From Rhizophagus irregularis (lineage: Eukaryota; Glomeromycota; Glomeromycetes; Glomerales; Glomeraceae): a DNA stretch of 64,000 bases. Under the pieces are notes generated by a model. It saw only the letters and a list, made by a program, of their open reading frames with translations, had not been told where the DNA came from and made no database searches. The stretch is from contig NC_089432.1 in NCBI RefSeq assembly GCF_026210795.1, positions 3,968,001 to 4,032,000 of the forward strand. Reading direction: 5' to 3'. Both the position numbers and the translations under genes were made by a program. The first letter of the stretch is position 1, and each line of letters starts with the position of its first letter. Shown here piece by piece: positions 23,295-32,672 of this stretch.

Positions 23295-24443
23295 ATGTCT
23301 GCAATTACAACCAAGTTCGTTACAGACCACCAGCTTACCAATGAGATGAGTATCGAAGAGCTCAGTCAGTATGCGCCAGAAATGCGTGACCTCTTGGGAG
23401 ACGATAGAGAGAAAAGGCGCCAGGCCCGTAATCGTCTTCAAAAAGGGTATAAATTTAGCAAAGAACAGGCATTTGCATTGATTCCTGACCAGAGAAATGG
23501 GCGGTATATAAGTCAAGTACCGATCCTAGAGGAATTAGGATTAGCGCCTTCAGAAGCTGAAGTTAATATAAGCCTAGTATCTGAGAATACCCCAGAAGGG
23601 GAGACTATTAAAGAAATAGCTCAGCGCATTGTTCGGGATAATCTTAGTGAAAGAAATGTAAAAACGATATCAAGAACCTTAGTCGAAACGGCCTCTGATC
23701 CTATCATTGCCTCATCACGACTCTCCAGGCTTCAAAGAGAATTGCGGAAGCTTAACACCTCGGAGGCGATAATCTCTGCCACCAAGATTTCGGAGATAAC
23801 CAGAGCATCTAATAAAATCCAACAGAAGCGTACTGAGCAACGTAAAAATGAAGGACTCCATTATCCAGACCACTTCTCGTTAGAATCGGTTAAGGAACGG
23901 CTAGATTTATATGTTGTGTCTAACACACCCGATAAACAGGCCCTAGCTGATGTAATGATTATGCTCTGTATCCGCCCTACTGAAATTAAAAACTTGCGCA
24001 TAGCAAATGGGGGCGTAACGGGATACGCAAAAAACCGAGGCCAACAGGATGTTCCTCGGGTGTTCAGATCGCTGGAAAAAAATGAGGAGCGAGCAAGGCA
24101 ATTGCTTACATGGATTCAGGAAGCAATTTCTTCCAGACAGTTAAGAGATCCAGGAAAACCTGGATCGACATACTTAAGTTCGTTTCTGAAAAAAGAAGAA
24201 TATATTCCTAAACCTTATGAGCCATTACTCCCTAGTTCCTTGCGCAAATTAGGGGCGGTATTTGCTTTGGTAGTCCATGGGCCTAAAAATCCGTCAAAAG
24301 CCAATACTTATGCCAGTGAAGCCCTTCGACATTCGCCGAATAACCATGCTTCTCCATCTGATAGATATACTATAGTTAATTTCAGAAGGAGGGGGCAACC
24401 TTATGATCAAGCAAAACCATTCTGGATTTCTGATGAAAACTAA
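23295..24443 (+). CDS. Tyrosine-recombinase-like protein (giant element)
   Basis: 382 residues in one exon. The N-terminal two thirds are charged and helical, like a core-binding domain. The C-terminal part shows a plausible catalytic layout: MIMLCIRPTEIKNLRI (first Arg box), GYAKNRGQQDVPRVF (Lys region), SSLRKLGAVFALVVHG (second Arg box), ALRHSPNNHASPSDRYTIVN (His and a late Tyr). Spacing and order fit tyrosine recombinases, though I could not align it. Its start codon directly follows a copy of the element's end-type repeats, so it may bind element ends or regulate itself. The alternative is a catalytically inactive DNA-binding relative. Confidence 0.5.
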   Translation: MSAITTKFVTDHQLTNEMSIEELSQYAPEMRDLLGDDREKRRQARNRLQKGYKFSKEQAFALIPDQRNGRYISQVPILEELGLAPSEAEVNISLVSENTPEGETIKEIAQRIVRDNLSERNVKTISRTLVETASDPIIASSRLSRLQRELRKLNTSEAIISATKISEITRASNKIQQKRTEQRKNEGLHYPDHFSLESVKERLDLYVVSNTPDKQALADVMIMLCIRPTEIKNLRIANGGVTGYAKNRGQQDVPRVFRSLEKNEERARQLLTWIQEAISSRQLRDPGKPGSTYLSSFLKKEEYIPKPYEPLLPSSLRKLGAVFALVVHGPKNPSKANTYASEALRHSPNNHASPSDRYTIVNFRRRGQPYDQAKPFWISDEN

Positions 24444-24565
24444 TCACATACTGTATATGGGTTAGAGGGTCGGGAGGGTTAGCAAAGCTAACCTGATATC
24501 ATTTATTAATTTTTTTTCGCTCGAGGCAAGATCTAGCATATAGTATAATACAGTATATCACGAAA

Positions 24566-25075
24566 ATGGTAACCGATCAAAATAATTTATCTGATAGTAC
24601 GTCCACTGAGCAGGAAGTTATCAGATATACGAAGATATTAGCCCAGACACTTGGACTAAATGAGCAAAATGCAGAAGTATATAGTGCGCTTTCCAGTGAA
24701 AATAGGGCACTAAAGAAACAATTGGAAGATTATTATTCCCAATATAACACTTTAGAAAAGAGGGTAGAAAGACTGGAAAAAGATGTAGGATCCTTAGAAG
24801 ACGAATTGGAAAATCTGGACGAATATGTAGTGGAAGATCTGGATGAATGTGTGGATAGGGAAACTGTGGTTGACATAATACATGAAATAGTTCCCTCGCT
24901 TATTGGTAAAAAAGGGTCGAGAGGCGCTGTGCATAGAGGGAGTTCCTCCTATTCGTCTGAATCTTCTGAAGGATCTGATTCGGTCGAGACAAATGTGATA
25001 AGAAAGAGCGAGGATATCCCTCATAAGCAACGAAGGAAGGCACGACCGAGAAAGGTTAAGCAGATTGTAGTTTGA
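24566..25075 (+). CDS. Coiled-coil protein with Ser-rich basic tail (giant element)
   Basis: 169 residues. A coiled coil spans about residues 45-95 (ENRALKKQLEDYYSQYNTLE onward), followed by an acidic stretch, a Ser-rich run (SSSYSSESSEGSDS) and a basic C-terminus (KQRRKARPRKVKQ). TATAATACAGTATATCACGAAA precedes the ATG by about 20 bases. The basic end suggests nucleic-acid binding. Function unknown. It lies in a run of closely spaced plus-strand genes (22466-28411). Confidence 0.5.
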   Translation: MVTDQNNLSDSTSTEQEVIRYTKILAQTLGLNEQNAEVYSALSSENRALKKQLEDYYSQYNTLEKRVERLEKDVGSLEDELENLDEYVVEDLDECVDRETVVDIIHEIVPSLIGKKGSRGAVHRGSSSYSSESSEGSDSVETNVIRKSEDIPHKQRRKARPRKVKQIVV

Positions 25076-25146
25076 AGTGGGTCGAGTCAGGCACTTTGCA
25101 TATTTTTTCAGTCAAAGTTATTAAGTTTAGCATATAAATAATCAAA

Positions 25147-25437
25147 ATGGAAAGTGATCAAAAGCGTCTAACAGCCTTAACCAATATCCCGCCTAAGTCT
25201 ACTTCATCTGAGAGTAGTTCATCTAAATCAAGCTCATCCGAGACTAGTTTGTCTGAATCTAGTTCGTCATCTGAGAGTAGTTCCTCCGAGACTAGTTCAT
25301 CTGAATCAAGCTCATCTGAGTCCAGTTCATCCGATTCTGATATTGATGAAATAGTAAACATGATTAAGCATCAAAGGATTCGGGAGCGCCTAACCCAAAA
25401 GAAAGATCAGGAGAAAAACGCATATAATAAAAAATAA
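25147..25437 (+). CDS. Serine-rich low-complexity protein (giant element)
   Basis: 96 residues, about half Ser and Glu in repeated SSSSE units (residues 17-62), then DIDEIVNMIKHQRIRERLTQ and a basic end. CATATAAATAATCAAA sits directly before the ATG. Similar Ser/Glu/Asp runs occur near the end of the gag-like protein at 44432-45337. Probably disordered; function unknown. Confidence 0.4.
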   Translation: MESDQKRLTALTNIPPKSTSSESSSSKSSSSETSLSESSSSSESSSSETSSSESSSSESSSSDSDIDEIVNMIKHQRIRERLTQKKDQEKNAYNKK

Positions 25438-25525
25438 GGCTAATTAGCTATCCGATAAATGCCAGTCCAGAGCGATGATAGAGGTTTATTTTTTATATTT
25501 GGATATTATATATGCCATAATAAAA

Positions 25526-25975
25526 ATGGTATTCGTGAATTGTGTAGTCGAAGAAAATATTCCTATTGAGGCATCAATTGATACGAGCGCCAATGTAAAT
25601 TGCATTAGCCAAAAACATATTGGTGAATTAGGAATTACATATCACAGTGAAAGCAATCGTATTGAGACTCCGGATGCATCCTATTCTACATTAGGAAAGG
25701 TTGATCTGCATATCGGCTTTAATGATAGCAAGAAACATAAAAGCACACCCGTTGAATTCATAGTTCTTGGACTGGAGTGGTCGGGACCTGATTTAATTTT
25801 AGGAGGACCTTGGTTTCAAGAAAATGGTGCAACTTTGGATATATGCAACTCAAATCTATTATTTGACAATAATTTTGCGATCCCATTCAAAGAAGTAGAC
25901 TATATTTCGACATTATCTGATAGTCAAATCCGAGCTATGACGGATTTTCCCAGTCCAACCTATAGTCCGGAGTGA
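25526..25975 (+). CDS. Retropepsin-like aspartic protease domain (giant element)
   Basis: 149 residues from the ATG at 25526, chosen over the one at 25475 because it is preceded by TATATATGCCATAATAAAA and begins directly with the fold. IPIEASIDTSANVNCISQKH matches the active-site turn of retropepsins, and DLILGGPWFQENGATLDICN matches the second conserved loop (LG.PW). The family processes gag-pol type polyproteins. Here it stands alone next to F-box/gag-like genes. A second domain of this kind is at 45567-46208. Confidence 0.6.
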   Translation: MVFVNCVVEENIPIEASIDTSANVNCISQKHIGELGITYHSESNRIETPDASYSTLGKVDLHIGFNDSKKHKSTPVEFIVLGLEWSGPDLILGGPWFQENGATLDICNSNLLFDNNFAIPFKEVDYISTLSDSQIRAMTDFPSPTYSPE

Positions 25976-26037
25976 TCGTGTATTACTAGCCTTATTTTTT
26001 TCTGATCGAAAGGTATTCTAACTATATAAATAAAGCA

Positions 26038-26463
26038 ATGCATACAGACAATTTACTTGATCTTCTTCCGCCGGAGATAATATCATTTATTCTAAAGTAT
26101 CTTCCAGAACAGGAACTAAAGAATTCTCGCAGTATAAATAATATATGGGAAAGAGAGGCGAATCTTGAATGGCACAAAAGGATGGAATTTTTATTTGGGA
26201 GAATAGTTCAAGGCAATTATACAGTAAAGGAATATTATTCGAAACTGAAAGAGTGTAATTTAAGCAAAGACTATCCAGAATGGCTTTTTAAAAATCTATT
26301 CATCAGAGGATTATCACCTGAGAATAAATTTAAAGTTCGTTTGGATGGGCTATTACTACTTTCGTTAGATGAGATAGTGGATGGACAATTAGTACTTTCG
26401 TTAGATGAGATAGTGAAAAGGCTTAGTTCGGAGCAGGCCGAAGGTGCTTTGCATGATCATTAA
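26038..26463 (+). CDS. F-box protein with gag-like tail (giant element)
   Basis: 141 residues. Residues 6-45 ([20 protein letters not shown]...[12 protein letters not shown]) read as an F-box, the Skp1-binding part of SCF ubiquitin ligases. The rest ([47 protein letters not shown]) resembles the C-terminal half of retrotransposon gag. A 36-bp tandem duplication gives [35 protein letters not shown] precedes the ATG. An F-box/gag fusion suggests a capsid-like part re-used as an adaptor, which is an inference. Confidence 0.5.
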   Translation: MHTDNLLDLLPPEIISFILKYLPEQELKNSRSINNIWEREANLEWHKRMEFLFGRIVQGNYTVKEYYSKLKECNLSKDYPEWLFKNLFIRGLSPENKFKVRLDGLLLLSLDEIVDGQLVLSLDEIVKRLSSEQAEGALHDH

Positions 26464-26510
26464 GCTTAGAGAATTTATTTTTTCGATTAAAGATACAGCA
26501 TATATTATTC

Positions 26511-27593
26511 ATGGCATATTCAAGTATTTTTAATATACCAGAACTATTAGAGCAGGTTCTATATTTCCTAGCAGTAAATAAGACATTGTATCCTGCCCTA
26601 TTTGTTTGCCGGCTTTGGTACAGATGCGGTGGTCCTATTTTATGGAGACGCATTGAGCTAAAGGGGAACGAAGTAGACGATAGATCTCGATTGGAAAGAT
26701 TTTTTAAAATAGTACGTGGAGGAGGAAGACCAGTTTATAGCTCAAAACTAACTCATCTCAAAATATCGGACTATCATTCACTTTCAAATAAAAAAATCAA
26801 AGGCATTATGCATACTTTCCAAAATATAATACATTTAGATTTTGGAGGGAGTATGAAGCCTGAGTCTATTGGTAAAGTTCTAAAGCTAATAGCAGAATCA
26901 TACCCGAATTTGAAGTATCTTAATATATCCGCTTTATGCAGTGGATTTGGAAATGATAAAGGCCTATGTGCAATCGCGAATTCATGTTATAAAATAGAAT
27001 GTCTAAATATTTCTAGACGTACAGAGTTTTCTGAAACATCAATTTGTAATGTTATTCGTTCTTGCCCAAGGCTCCAGCAACTCGACCTTAGCTTTTGTCA
27101 TATTACCGATATAACTATCAAAGAAATTACTGGTTCATGTGTTAATTTAAAGTACCTCAATTTGGAAGGGTGTAATAATATTAGCAAAGAAGCCGTAGAT
27201 CAGCTCATTTCACTTAATCCAAATATTCATGTCGAGAATTTTGTGCCGATTCGGGTACCTCCCCAAAATAATGGAGCTTTAGATGTAATCCATGGACTTG
27301 CAAGGCAACTGGGAATACCACATGATGAGCCAAGAGATGTTGCATCCTTAAATAATTTTATCAATGACGAATTATCAAGGAGATTGAGTGAACGCTGTAT
27401 TCTAGCTAGAACATCGCTCCGGAGTGGTGGTCGGTTATATAACACCCGGCATAGTGTTAATAATAATCAGAATTCGGTCATATCTCAGATACACCGGCAA
27501 CCTAACAGACGATCGCCAAGGATTAATTTCGGTAGAATACTAGCCGATCAATTAGAATGGTGGTACTCTACCGATCTAACTAATCTGGAGTAG
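26511..27593 (+). CDS. F-box/leucine-rich-repeat protein with gag-associated motif (giant element)
   Basis: 360 residues. The N-terminal F-box is [35 protein letters not shown]. About five leucine-rich repeats follow ([51 protein letters not shown]; residues 80-235). The C-terminal third contains [17 protein letters not shown] then INDELSRRL (about residue 266 on), a motif shared with the gag-like protein at 44432-45337. F-box/LRR proteins select substrates for SCF ubiquitin ligases. ATATATTATTC precedes the ATG. It looks like a host-derived adaptor captured and joined to element sequence. Confidence 0.65.
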   Translation: MAYSSIFNIPELLEQVLYFLAVNKTLYPALFVCRLWYRCGGPILWRRIELKGNEVDDRSRLERFFKIVRGGGRPVYSSKLTHLKISDYHSLSNKKIKGIMHTFQNIIHLDFGGSMKPESIGKVLKLIAESYPNLKYLNISALCSGFGNDKGLCAIANSCYKIECLNISRRTEFSETSICNVIRSCPRLQQLDLSFCHITDITIKEITGSCVNLKYLNLEGCNNISKEAVDQLISLNPNIHVENFVPIRVPPQNNGALDVIHGLARQLGIPHDEPRDVASLNNFINDELSRRLSERCILARTSLRSGGRLYNTRHSVNNNQNSVISQIHRQPNRRSPRINFGRILADQLEWWYSTDLTNLE

Positions 27594-27672
27594 TGATCGT
27601 CAGTTCGGAAGAATTTTTTTTGCTGAGCCACAATGCATGTACTCATGTACGACAGAAACAAGCGATGATTAA
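27594..27672 (+). repeat. Intergenic direct repeat, copy 1
   Basis: GATCGTCAGTTCGGAAGAAT and following bases (GCTGAGCCACAATGCATGTACTCATG) recur with about 85% identity at 28409-28486. Both copies begin at the stop region of a plus-strand gene and include ACATGTACTCATGT-like palindromic words. They may be a duplicated gene end or promoter unit. Confidence 0.5.
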
Positions 27673-27715
27673 CCTATTTTTCCGATTGAAAATATTTAAT
27701 CAATCTACTAGCAAA

Positions 27716-28411
27716 ATGTCAGATGATGAGATAGATACCGAGATAGAAGAAGGCTACGATGAATTTATCAAAGAATATGGATCGAGATATGAATGGGATA
27801 ATGAAAGGAATCCTGATGAGTGGAGATACTGGGACGACCTTTTTTGCACAATCAAAACCTACTGGGGGACAAAGGCAGTTAGGAATTGGAAAGAGAAAGC
27901 GCTTAAGCAATTTGTACATAGTCTGCCCAATGTAAGAAATCCATCATCATTATTCCGTGTATTTATACATTCCGATGCTTTCTATCTTCCACATATTTTG
28001 AGTCTGATAGAATTGCCATATTATCCGCATAAACTTCGATGGGAAATATGGCCGGAAGGTATTGAGAAGTTCCAATGTAGATTGTTTATTCAAGGTGAAG
28101 AATCAATAGTGGATTACTGTTTAAAGGCGAAGAAAAGTAATGATATCATCAAACTCTGTAAAGGTCATTTTAGAAGTGAATTCTATAGTGGATTAACACG
28201 AGAAAATATGAGATGTATTGCAAAAAATATTTATTATCGTGAATTGGTAGAAATGCTTATTCAGGCAAAAAAAGAATCAGTTACTGGTATTATAACTGGG
28301 TTTAAAGATTATATTAGTCAGTCCGGTATTGCTAATCTGAATGGGGTACAATACTTATTGAGAGGTATACATTGGATAACTAACCCGAGCGAAGGTAGTC
28401 CGGAGCAGTGA
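27716..28411 (+). CDS. Acidic protein with gag-like core (giant element)
   Basis: 231 residues from the ATG at 27716, preceded by ATCTACTAGCAAA. The N-terminus is acidic (DDEIDTEIEEGYDEFIKEYG). The middle is Trp-rich, and residues 120-205 (CRLFIQGEESIVDYCLKAKK, GHFRSEFYSGLTRENMR, ELVEMLIQAKKE) have the spacing of retrotransposon gag helices. FIHSDAFYLPHILSL resembles short words in the proteins at 22466 and 35815. An upstream in-frame extension exists but runs through the intergenic repeat and is not counted. Function unknown. Confidence 0.45.
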   Translation: MSDDEIDTEIEEGYDEFIKEYGSRYEWDNERNPDEWRYWDDLFCTIKTYWGTKAVRNWKEKALKQFVHSLPNVRNPSSLFRVFIHSDAFYLPHILSLIELPYYPHKLRWEIWPEGIEKFQCRLFIQGEESIVDYCLKAKKSNDIIKLCKGHFRSEFYSGLTRENMRCIAKNIYYRELVEMLIQAKKESVTGIITGFKDYISQSGIANLNGVQYLLRGIHWITNPSEGSPEQ

Positions 28412-28987
28412 TCACCAGCTCGGAAGAATTTGCTGAGCCTCAATACATGTACTCATGTGCGACAAAAATAGGCGATCACTAGACAGGGTTCGTGTAACAT
28501 TAATTTTGCATATACATTCGAAAAGAAAACATATTAACCTTTATTCTTTATTTTTCCCAAACAAACATGAGAAAAATATGAAAGAGCGTCTAGTTGCAAC
28601 ACAGGACCAGCTCTAAAAGTAAATATTAACGTCAAAAGCATATGTTATGAAGGGCTGAGGGACTCACATTTTCGAGATCGCCAGGCGTAAGACCAACTAT
28701 GCGTCTCTCCGGTAGATCTCCATGTGAAAAGGTTTGAAAATTCTGTTTACATGTGCTTTCATAGAACTCTTGGCATCAGACGACAATACTAATTACGCCT
28801 CATACCTCCTTAACTTCGGCTTGGCGCTCTTTTTCCCAGCAAGATATAAAGCATGTAGGGGTATGTGGAAGTTCAGCCAACTTTCCGCAAAAATTTACCT
28901 GTAAGTGCTTCGCTAAGGTATGTATATACCAGAAGTTATGTATGTGTGGGAATGAAAATCTCACTATGGGCTTTGTATTTAGGAAAG
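28409..28987 (+). other. Intergenic repeat copy 2 and start of the cargo region
   Basis: 28409-28486 repeats the intergenic unit of 27594-27672. The remaining 500 bases show no gene. From here to about 39.1 kb the genes are host-like and several are spliced, unlike the intronless genes on either side. Confidence 0.45.
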
Positions 28988-29347
28988 ATGCCTTCTATTC
29001 GTCTTAACTGCTTTCTTCGTGGTGGAACCGTTAATAACATTTTCGATGTAGAAATTGATAATAATTTGTCTGTTGGTGCTCTGAAAGATCAGATCAGAAA
29101 TGTCCGGCAAGACTTACGTCAAGAAAACTTCGATCTATATGAAGTTAATTTTTTTCAGCCCAATTTTTCCATAGTCTCTTCTGTAAACAGTATTGCGATT
29201 AGACAAGGAGTGTTTATGGTTCCACATAGAGAAATTTCTAATTATTTCTCTACCTTGCGCATCAATACTCTCATAGAAAGCCCACCTTACTTTCAAGAAA
29301 ACGGTGAAAGGGGTGTTATTCACGTCCTCATATACCCTCAAGATTAA
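28988..29347 (+). CDS. Crinkler-type N-terminal domain only
   Basis: 119 residues from an ATG at 28988; the longer frame upstream is less protein-like. PSIRLNCFLRGGTVNNIFDV, then LSVGALKDQIRN and FDLYEVNF follow the ubiquitin-like header of Crinkler (CRN) proteins, in which L.CL..G, LK..I and LWKV-type words are usual. There is no C-terminal effector domain, so this is a header without a load. CRN proteins are widespread in glomeromycotan fungi, and their role there is unsettled. Confidence 0.6.
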   Translation: MPSIRLNCFLRGGTVNNIFDVEIDNNLSVGALKDQIRNVRQDLRQENFDLYEVNFFQPNFSIVSSVNSIAIRQGVFMVPHREISNYFSTLRINTLIESPPYFQENGERGVIHVLIYPQD

Positions 29348-29591
29348 TAATTATTTTTATATCATGTAATGCGATCCATTCGCAATTTTTATGTATTGTA
29401 GGCCGGGTTCCGGCAACATTTTATTTCATAAATAAAGTATTATTATATGAGTAAGCGGGTCACGTGTATGTCTGTACTACATAAAAACCTATATTAACAC
29501 TTACGTTCCCACCAGAAATACAACTCTATTTTTTCTCCGAACGTAACACTATTTTTATCCGAGCCAATTATCCCTATAAAAACGTAACGCT

Positions 29592-30892
29592 ATGTCAACT
29601 GTCACTCTCAGTTGTTTGGTCGTAGGAGAAAACCCTTATGAAAATGCTTTCAACGTAAAAGTTAATAAAACAGAGGCGGTTAGTGAACTCAAGGACGCTA
29701 TCAAGGAAAAAATTGATGATAATGTTAAGGCAAAAGACCTCAAGCTATGGAAGGTCGACATTTCCTTCGAAGAAGAAAACGAAAAACTTAAGCTCGTCAA
29801 CACAAAAGTAAACGTTAATATCAAGGAGGAGCTTGGTGGCGTGGAACTACTTCCACTTTCGAAGATTAGCAAACACTTTCCTTCCCAACCAGCCGACGAG
29901 CACATACATATAATCGTACAGCGTCCTGTTGAAACGAAAGAAGTCCACTGTACCGCAACGTATGGGCGTAAGAGTGCGAATTTTCAATGGACAGTGACCC
30001 GAGAAACGGTGACGTTGGAAGGTTTTAAGAAGAAGCTTTGTGAATATTTAACCTTTCCGGATGGGACAGAGAACGAGCACATCGTAATAAGTCGTGTGAT
30101 AGGTGGCGCTGGTTTGAAGAGAAAAATTTCGACAGGTAAAATGCGTAGAAAATCAGATTCAAGTTCCCAGAGTTCAACGGTAGAAAGTGATACGGTTGAG
30201 ATCGTGACAGAGCGTAAAGTTATTCAGTTTTCTGCCGATGAGGACTTAATGAGTATTATCTGGACTACTAACCCCAAGGTGGATCTGGAAATTGTTGTGG
30301 ATACGTGTAAGTACTATCTAGATATTTAGGATATTCACGTGCCGATTCTACCAAATGTCTGATCAGTTAATTTATGCATGACTGTTTTGTAGCGCAACAA
30401 CCTTTCTCTTCGTATACTTTCCCAAAGATGAAGGCAGTCTTCGGCTTGAAGGCAGATGATTATAACGGATTATCAATTTTTGATGGAGGTGTCAAGGATA
30501 CTCCGAAAGAGATTCGAAGTTTGGTTATAGAAGAATTATTGAGATTACACAAAACATCCCAACACATCACTAGCGCCAATGAAGCCACTCGTTGCGAGTT
30601 TATTTCTCGTATTATTTACGGTGTTGCATCAATCTTTGATGGTGAGGTGAAAGTCTATCCCCAATACGAAATTTCTGGAAGCCATGGCAAAGGACCAGTT
30701 GATTGTGTCATAAAAGTGGGAAATACAATCATCACAGTTACCGAGGCGAAAAAAGAGGACATCAATCAAGGTATTGCACAGAATGCAGTCCAACTGCAGA
30801 CATCCATCCAGCGCAATCCTAAAAAACGTAGTTACGATACAGCAGGTTTACATTATGTTATGCGCAGTAAGACGTCATTGAATTACCAGTAG
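29592..30892 (+). CDS. Crinkler-type protein with restriction-endonuclease-fold C-terminus
   Basis: Two exons, 29592-30306 and 30393-30892, joined by an 86-bp GT-AG intron in frame, give 404 residues. Residues 1-115 are the CRN ubiquitin-like header (TLSCLVVGENPYENAFNVKV, VSELKDAIKEKI, LKLWKVDISF). A linker with a second compact region follows, then a Ser-rich basic stretch (KRKISTGKMRRKSDSSSQSS). The C-terminal domain has GPVDCVIKVGNTIITVTEAK, with the D...E.K spacing of PD-(D/E)XK nucleases, and DINQGIAQNAVQLQ. This header/nuclease layout is known in fungal CRN families. The gene looks whole. Confidence 0.7.
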
Positions 30893-32672
30893 ATCCTGCT
30901 TCTATTGGTTGGAAGTGTGAAGAGTCTTCACGATTATCATATGACACAGCATGTATTTAGGGAAAAAACTAGAATAGATGAATATCGTTCGAAAAAATAA
31001 TCGTGTATAATAAATAGTCTAAAGTTATAGAATGGCATCATATACTCAGGGCTAGCCCCACATCATGCAATTTATTTTATCTTAATGTATTGCAAATAAA
31101 AAACGTTTAGGCCACTAAGTGACTCGAACAATGTAGTCAAATATTTTTCTCGTGGCGATTCAATGTACATACAGTACTAATTTTTTATTACTCGCATGTT
31201 AATACAGGTAATTTAGGAAATCTGGATCGGCAAATTATTGGGCAATAAGATTGTCGGCGAAGATCCAGGGATTTTTATTCTCAAACTTTCTCGCATATTC
31301 TCAAAATTATTACGTATATACGTATATTATTGTAAAGGACCCCTTGATGATCTTTACATATGGATAGCGTTAAATTCTTTTATTATTATATTAATGAGAG
31401 TCCGTTGATCAGATTTTCGTGATGCGCTCATATTAACGTAATTTCCCCCAAAAGTGTATAACAAAATCGATCCTGCAAATTATATAAAAAGGTGAAGTCT
31501 TAGTTAGTGAACTCTTTTATCCGCCTTGTGCAAGTAAAACAAAATAACAAACGAAACTAATCAAACTTACCGTTATATTCATCATTAATATCCACAATCA
31601 ATCAAACGCGCAAAGTAATAATAAGGTGGGTTGATTATTGATTGGCTAGATTCCGGAAGAACGTCATCACGATATTCATCGATTTTCCCGCCTATATAGA
31701 TGCTCAAAAATAAAATGGACGTATTACCTTTCTTGATTCGTTGAGAAAATCGGCACGTGTCTAATCAAATTGCTGTGGCTTAGTATTTTCACCTGATTCT
31801 TGACACATGCCTCGAAGTCTGGCGCAGTATATCTAATAAAATTTTAATCATAAAACAATTCCCCGGTGATGGGATATTATCTAATCTAATCAGCACCATC
31901 AGCGCAGTAAAATTGTGACATGTCTTATATCAACATCTGGCGCAGTAAAATCAAGAAACAATCTTTCGATCCAAAAAACATTAAGCAATAATTTTCTCAA
32001 ATATTTGGCGGAGTGGAATGCTACAAAAATGAATTATCATGGTAAAGATTAAATGAATTGTAACGTTAAAAATTATGGGCATATACTTATTTCTATTCTC
32101 TGGTTCTATAGGTTCGAAATTAATATATCATGGAAAAGTTCTCTTACGGAACCTAATCTTTTACATAGTCTATGTGAGTGGGAGTGAAATTAGTGATATA
32201 GATAGGCGTAGTTATGGGTATGATAATTTATTTCGGAAATCTAGTGTAGTAAAAGAGTATGAGGTGAGAATCTCGTAGTTAGCAAAGTAGATAGGCGTAT
32301 AGATAGAGAAATAATTTTATTAGCTATCGCTATAGATATTTTTCGAGCAAAGAAATAATTTGATGCTGGGACTCCCTAGGATCCGCGTAATCCCTCCCTC
32401 TTTGATAGCATCATTTATTTCATTTATTTCATTTTGCTATATCTGATAATCATGAGTATGTAATCAAAATATTTCACTATGACTAATGATACGATGTTGA
32501 GTTCAGACTTAATCAATGAAGTTTAATAAAGTTTATTCAGACTTACAACGCGTTCATATATTCAATGAAGTTTAATAAAAGTTTGTTCGAATCACATATA
32601 TAATCAATAAAACTCTCTTCAGAAAATTTTTTCTTTTTTAAAGTTTATCTGTTTCCTAACTTACAAAATAAA
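30893..32672. other. Long non-coding stretch with GGCGCAGTA motifs
   Basis: 1.8 kb without a protein-like frame. GGCGCAGTA or AGCGCAGTA occurs at about 31820, 31902 and 31933, each followed by A/T-rich sequence, the complement of the TACTGCGCC words in the terminal repeats. Short frames such as the one at 32075-32278 have no coding character. A dispersed repeat or captured host spacer seems likely. Confidence 0.4.

Noticed and set aside
23295-24443. Starship captain (DUF3435) at an element edge
   Set aside because: The gene is 11.6 kb inside the element, which has long inverted repeats and a DDE integrase. Starships carry the captain at one end and lack such repeats.
32075-32278. 67-codon frame as a gene
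   Set aside because: No conserved motif, no promoter context, and it lies in a 1.8-kb stretch of non-coding character.
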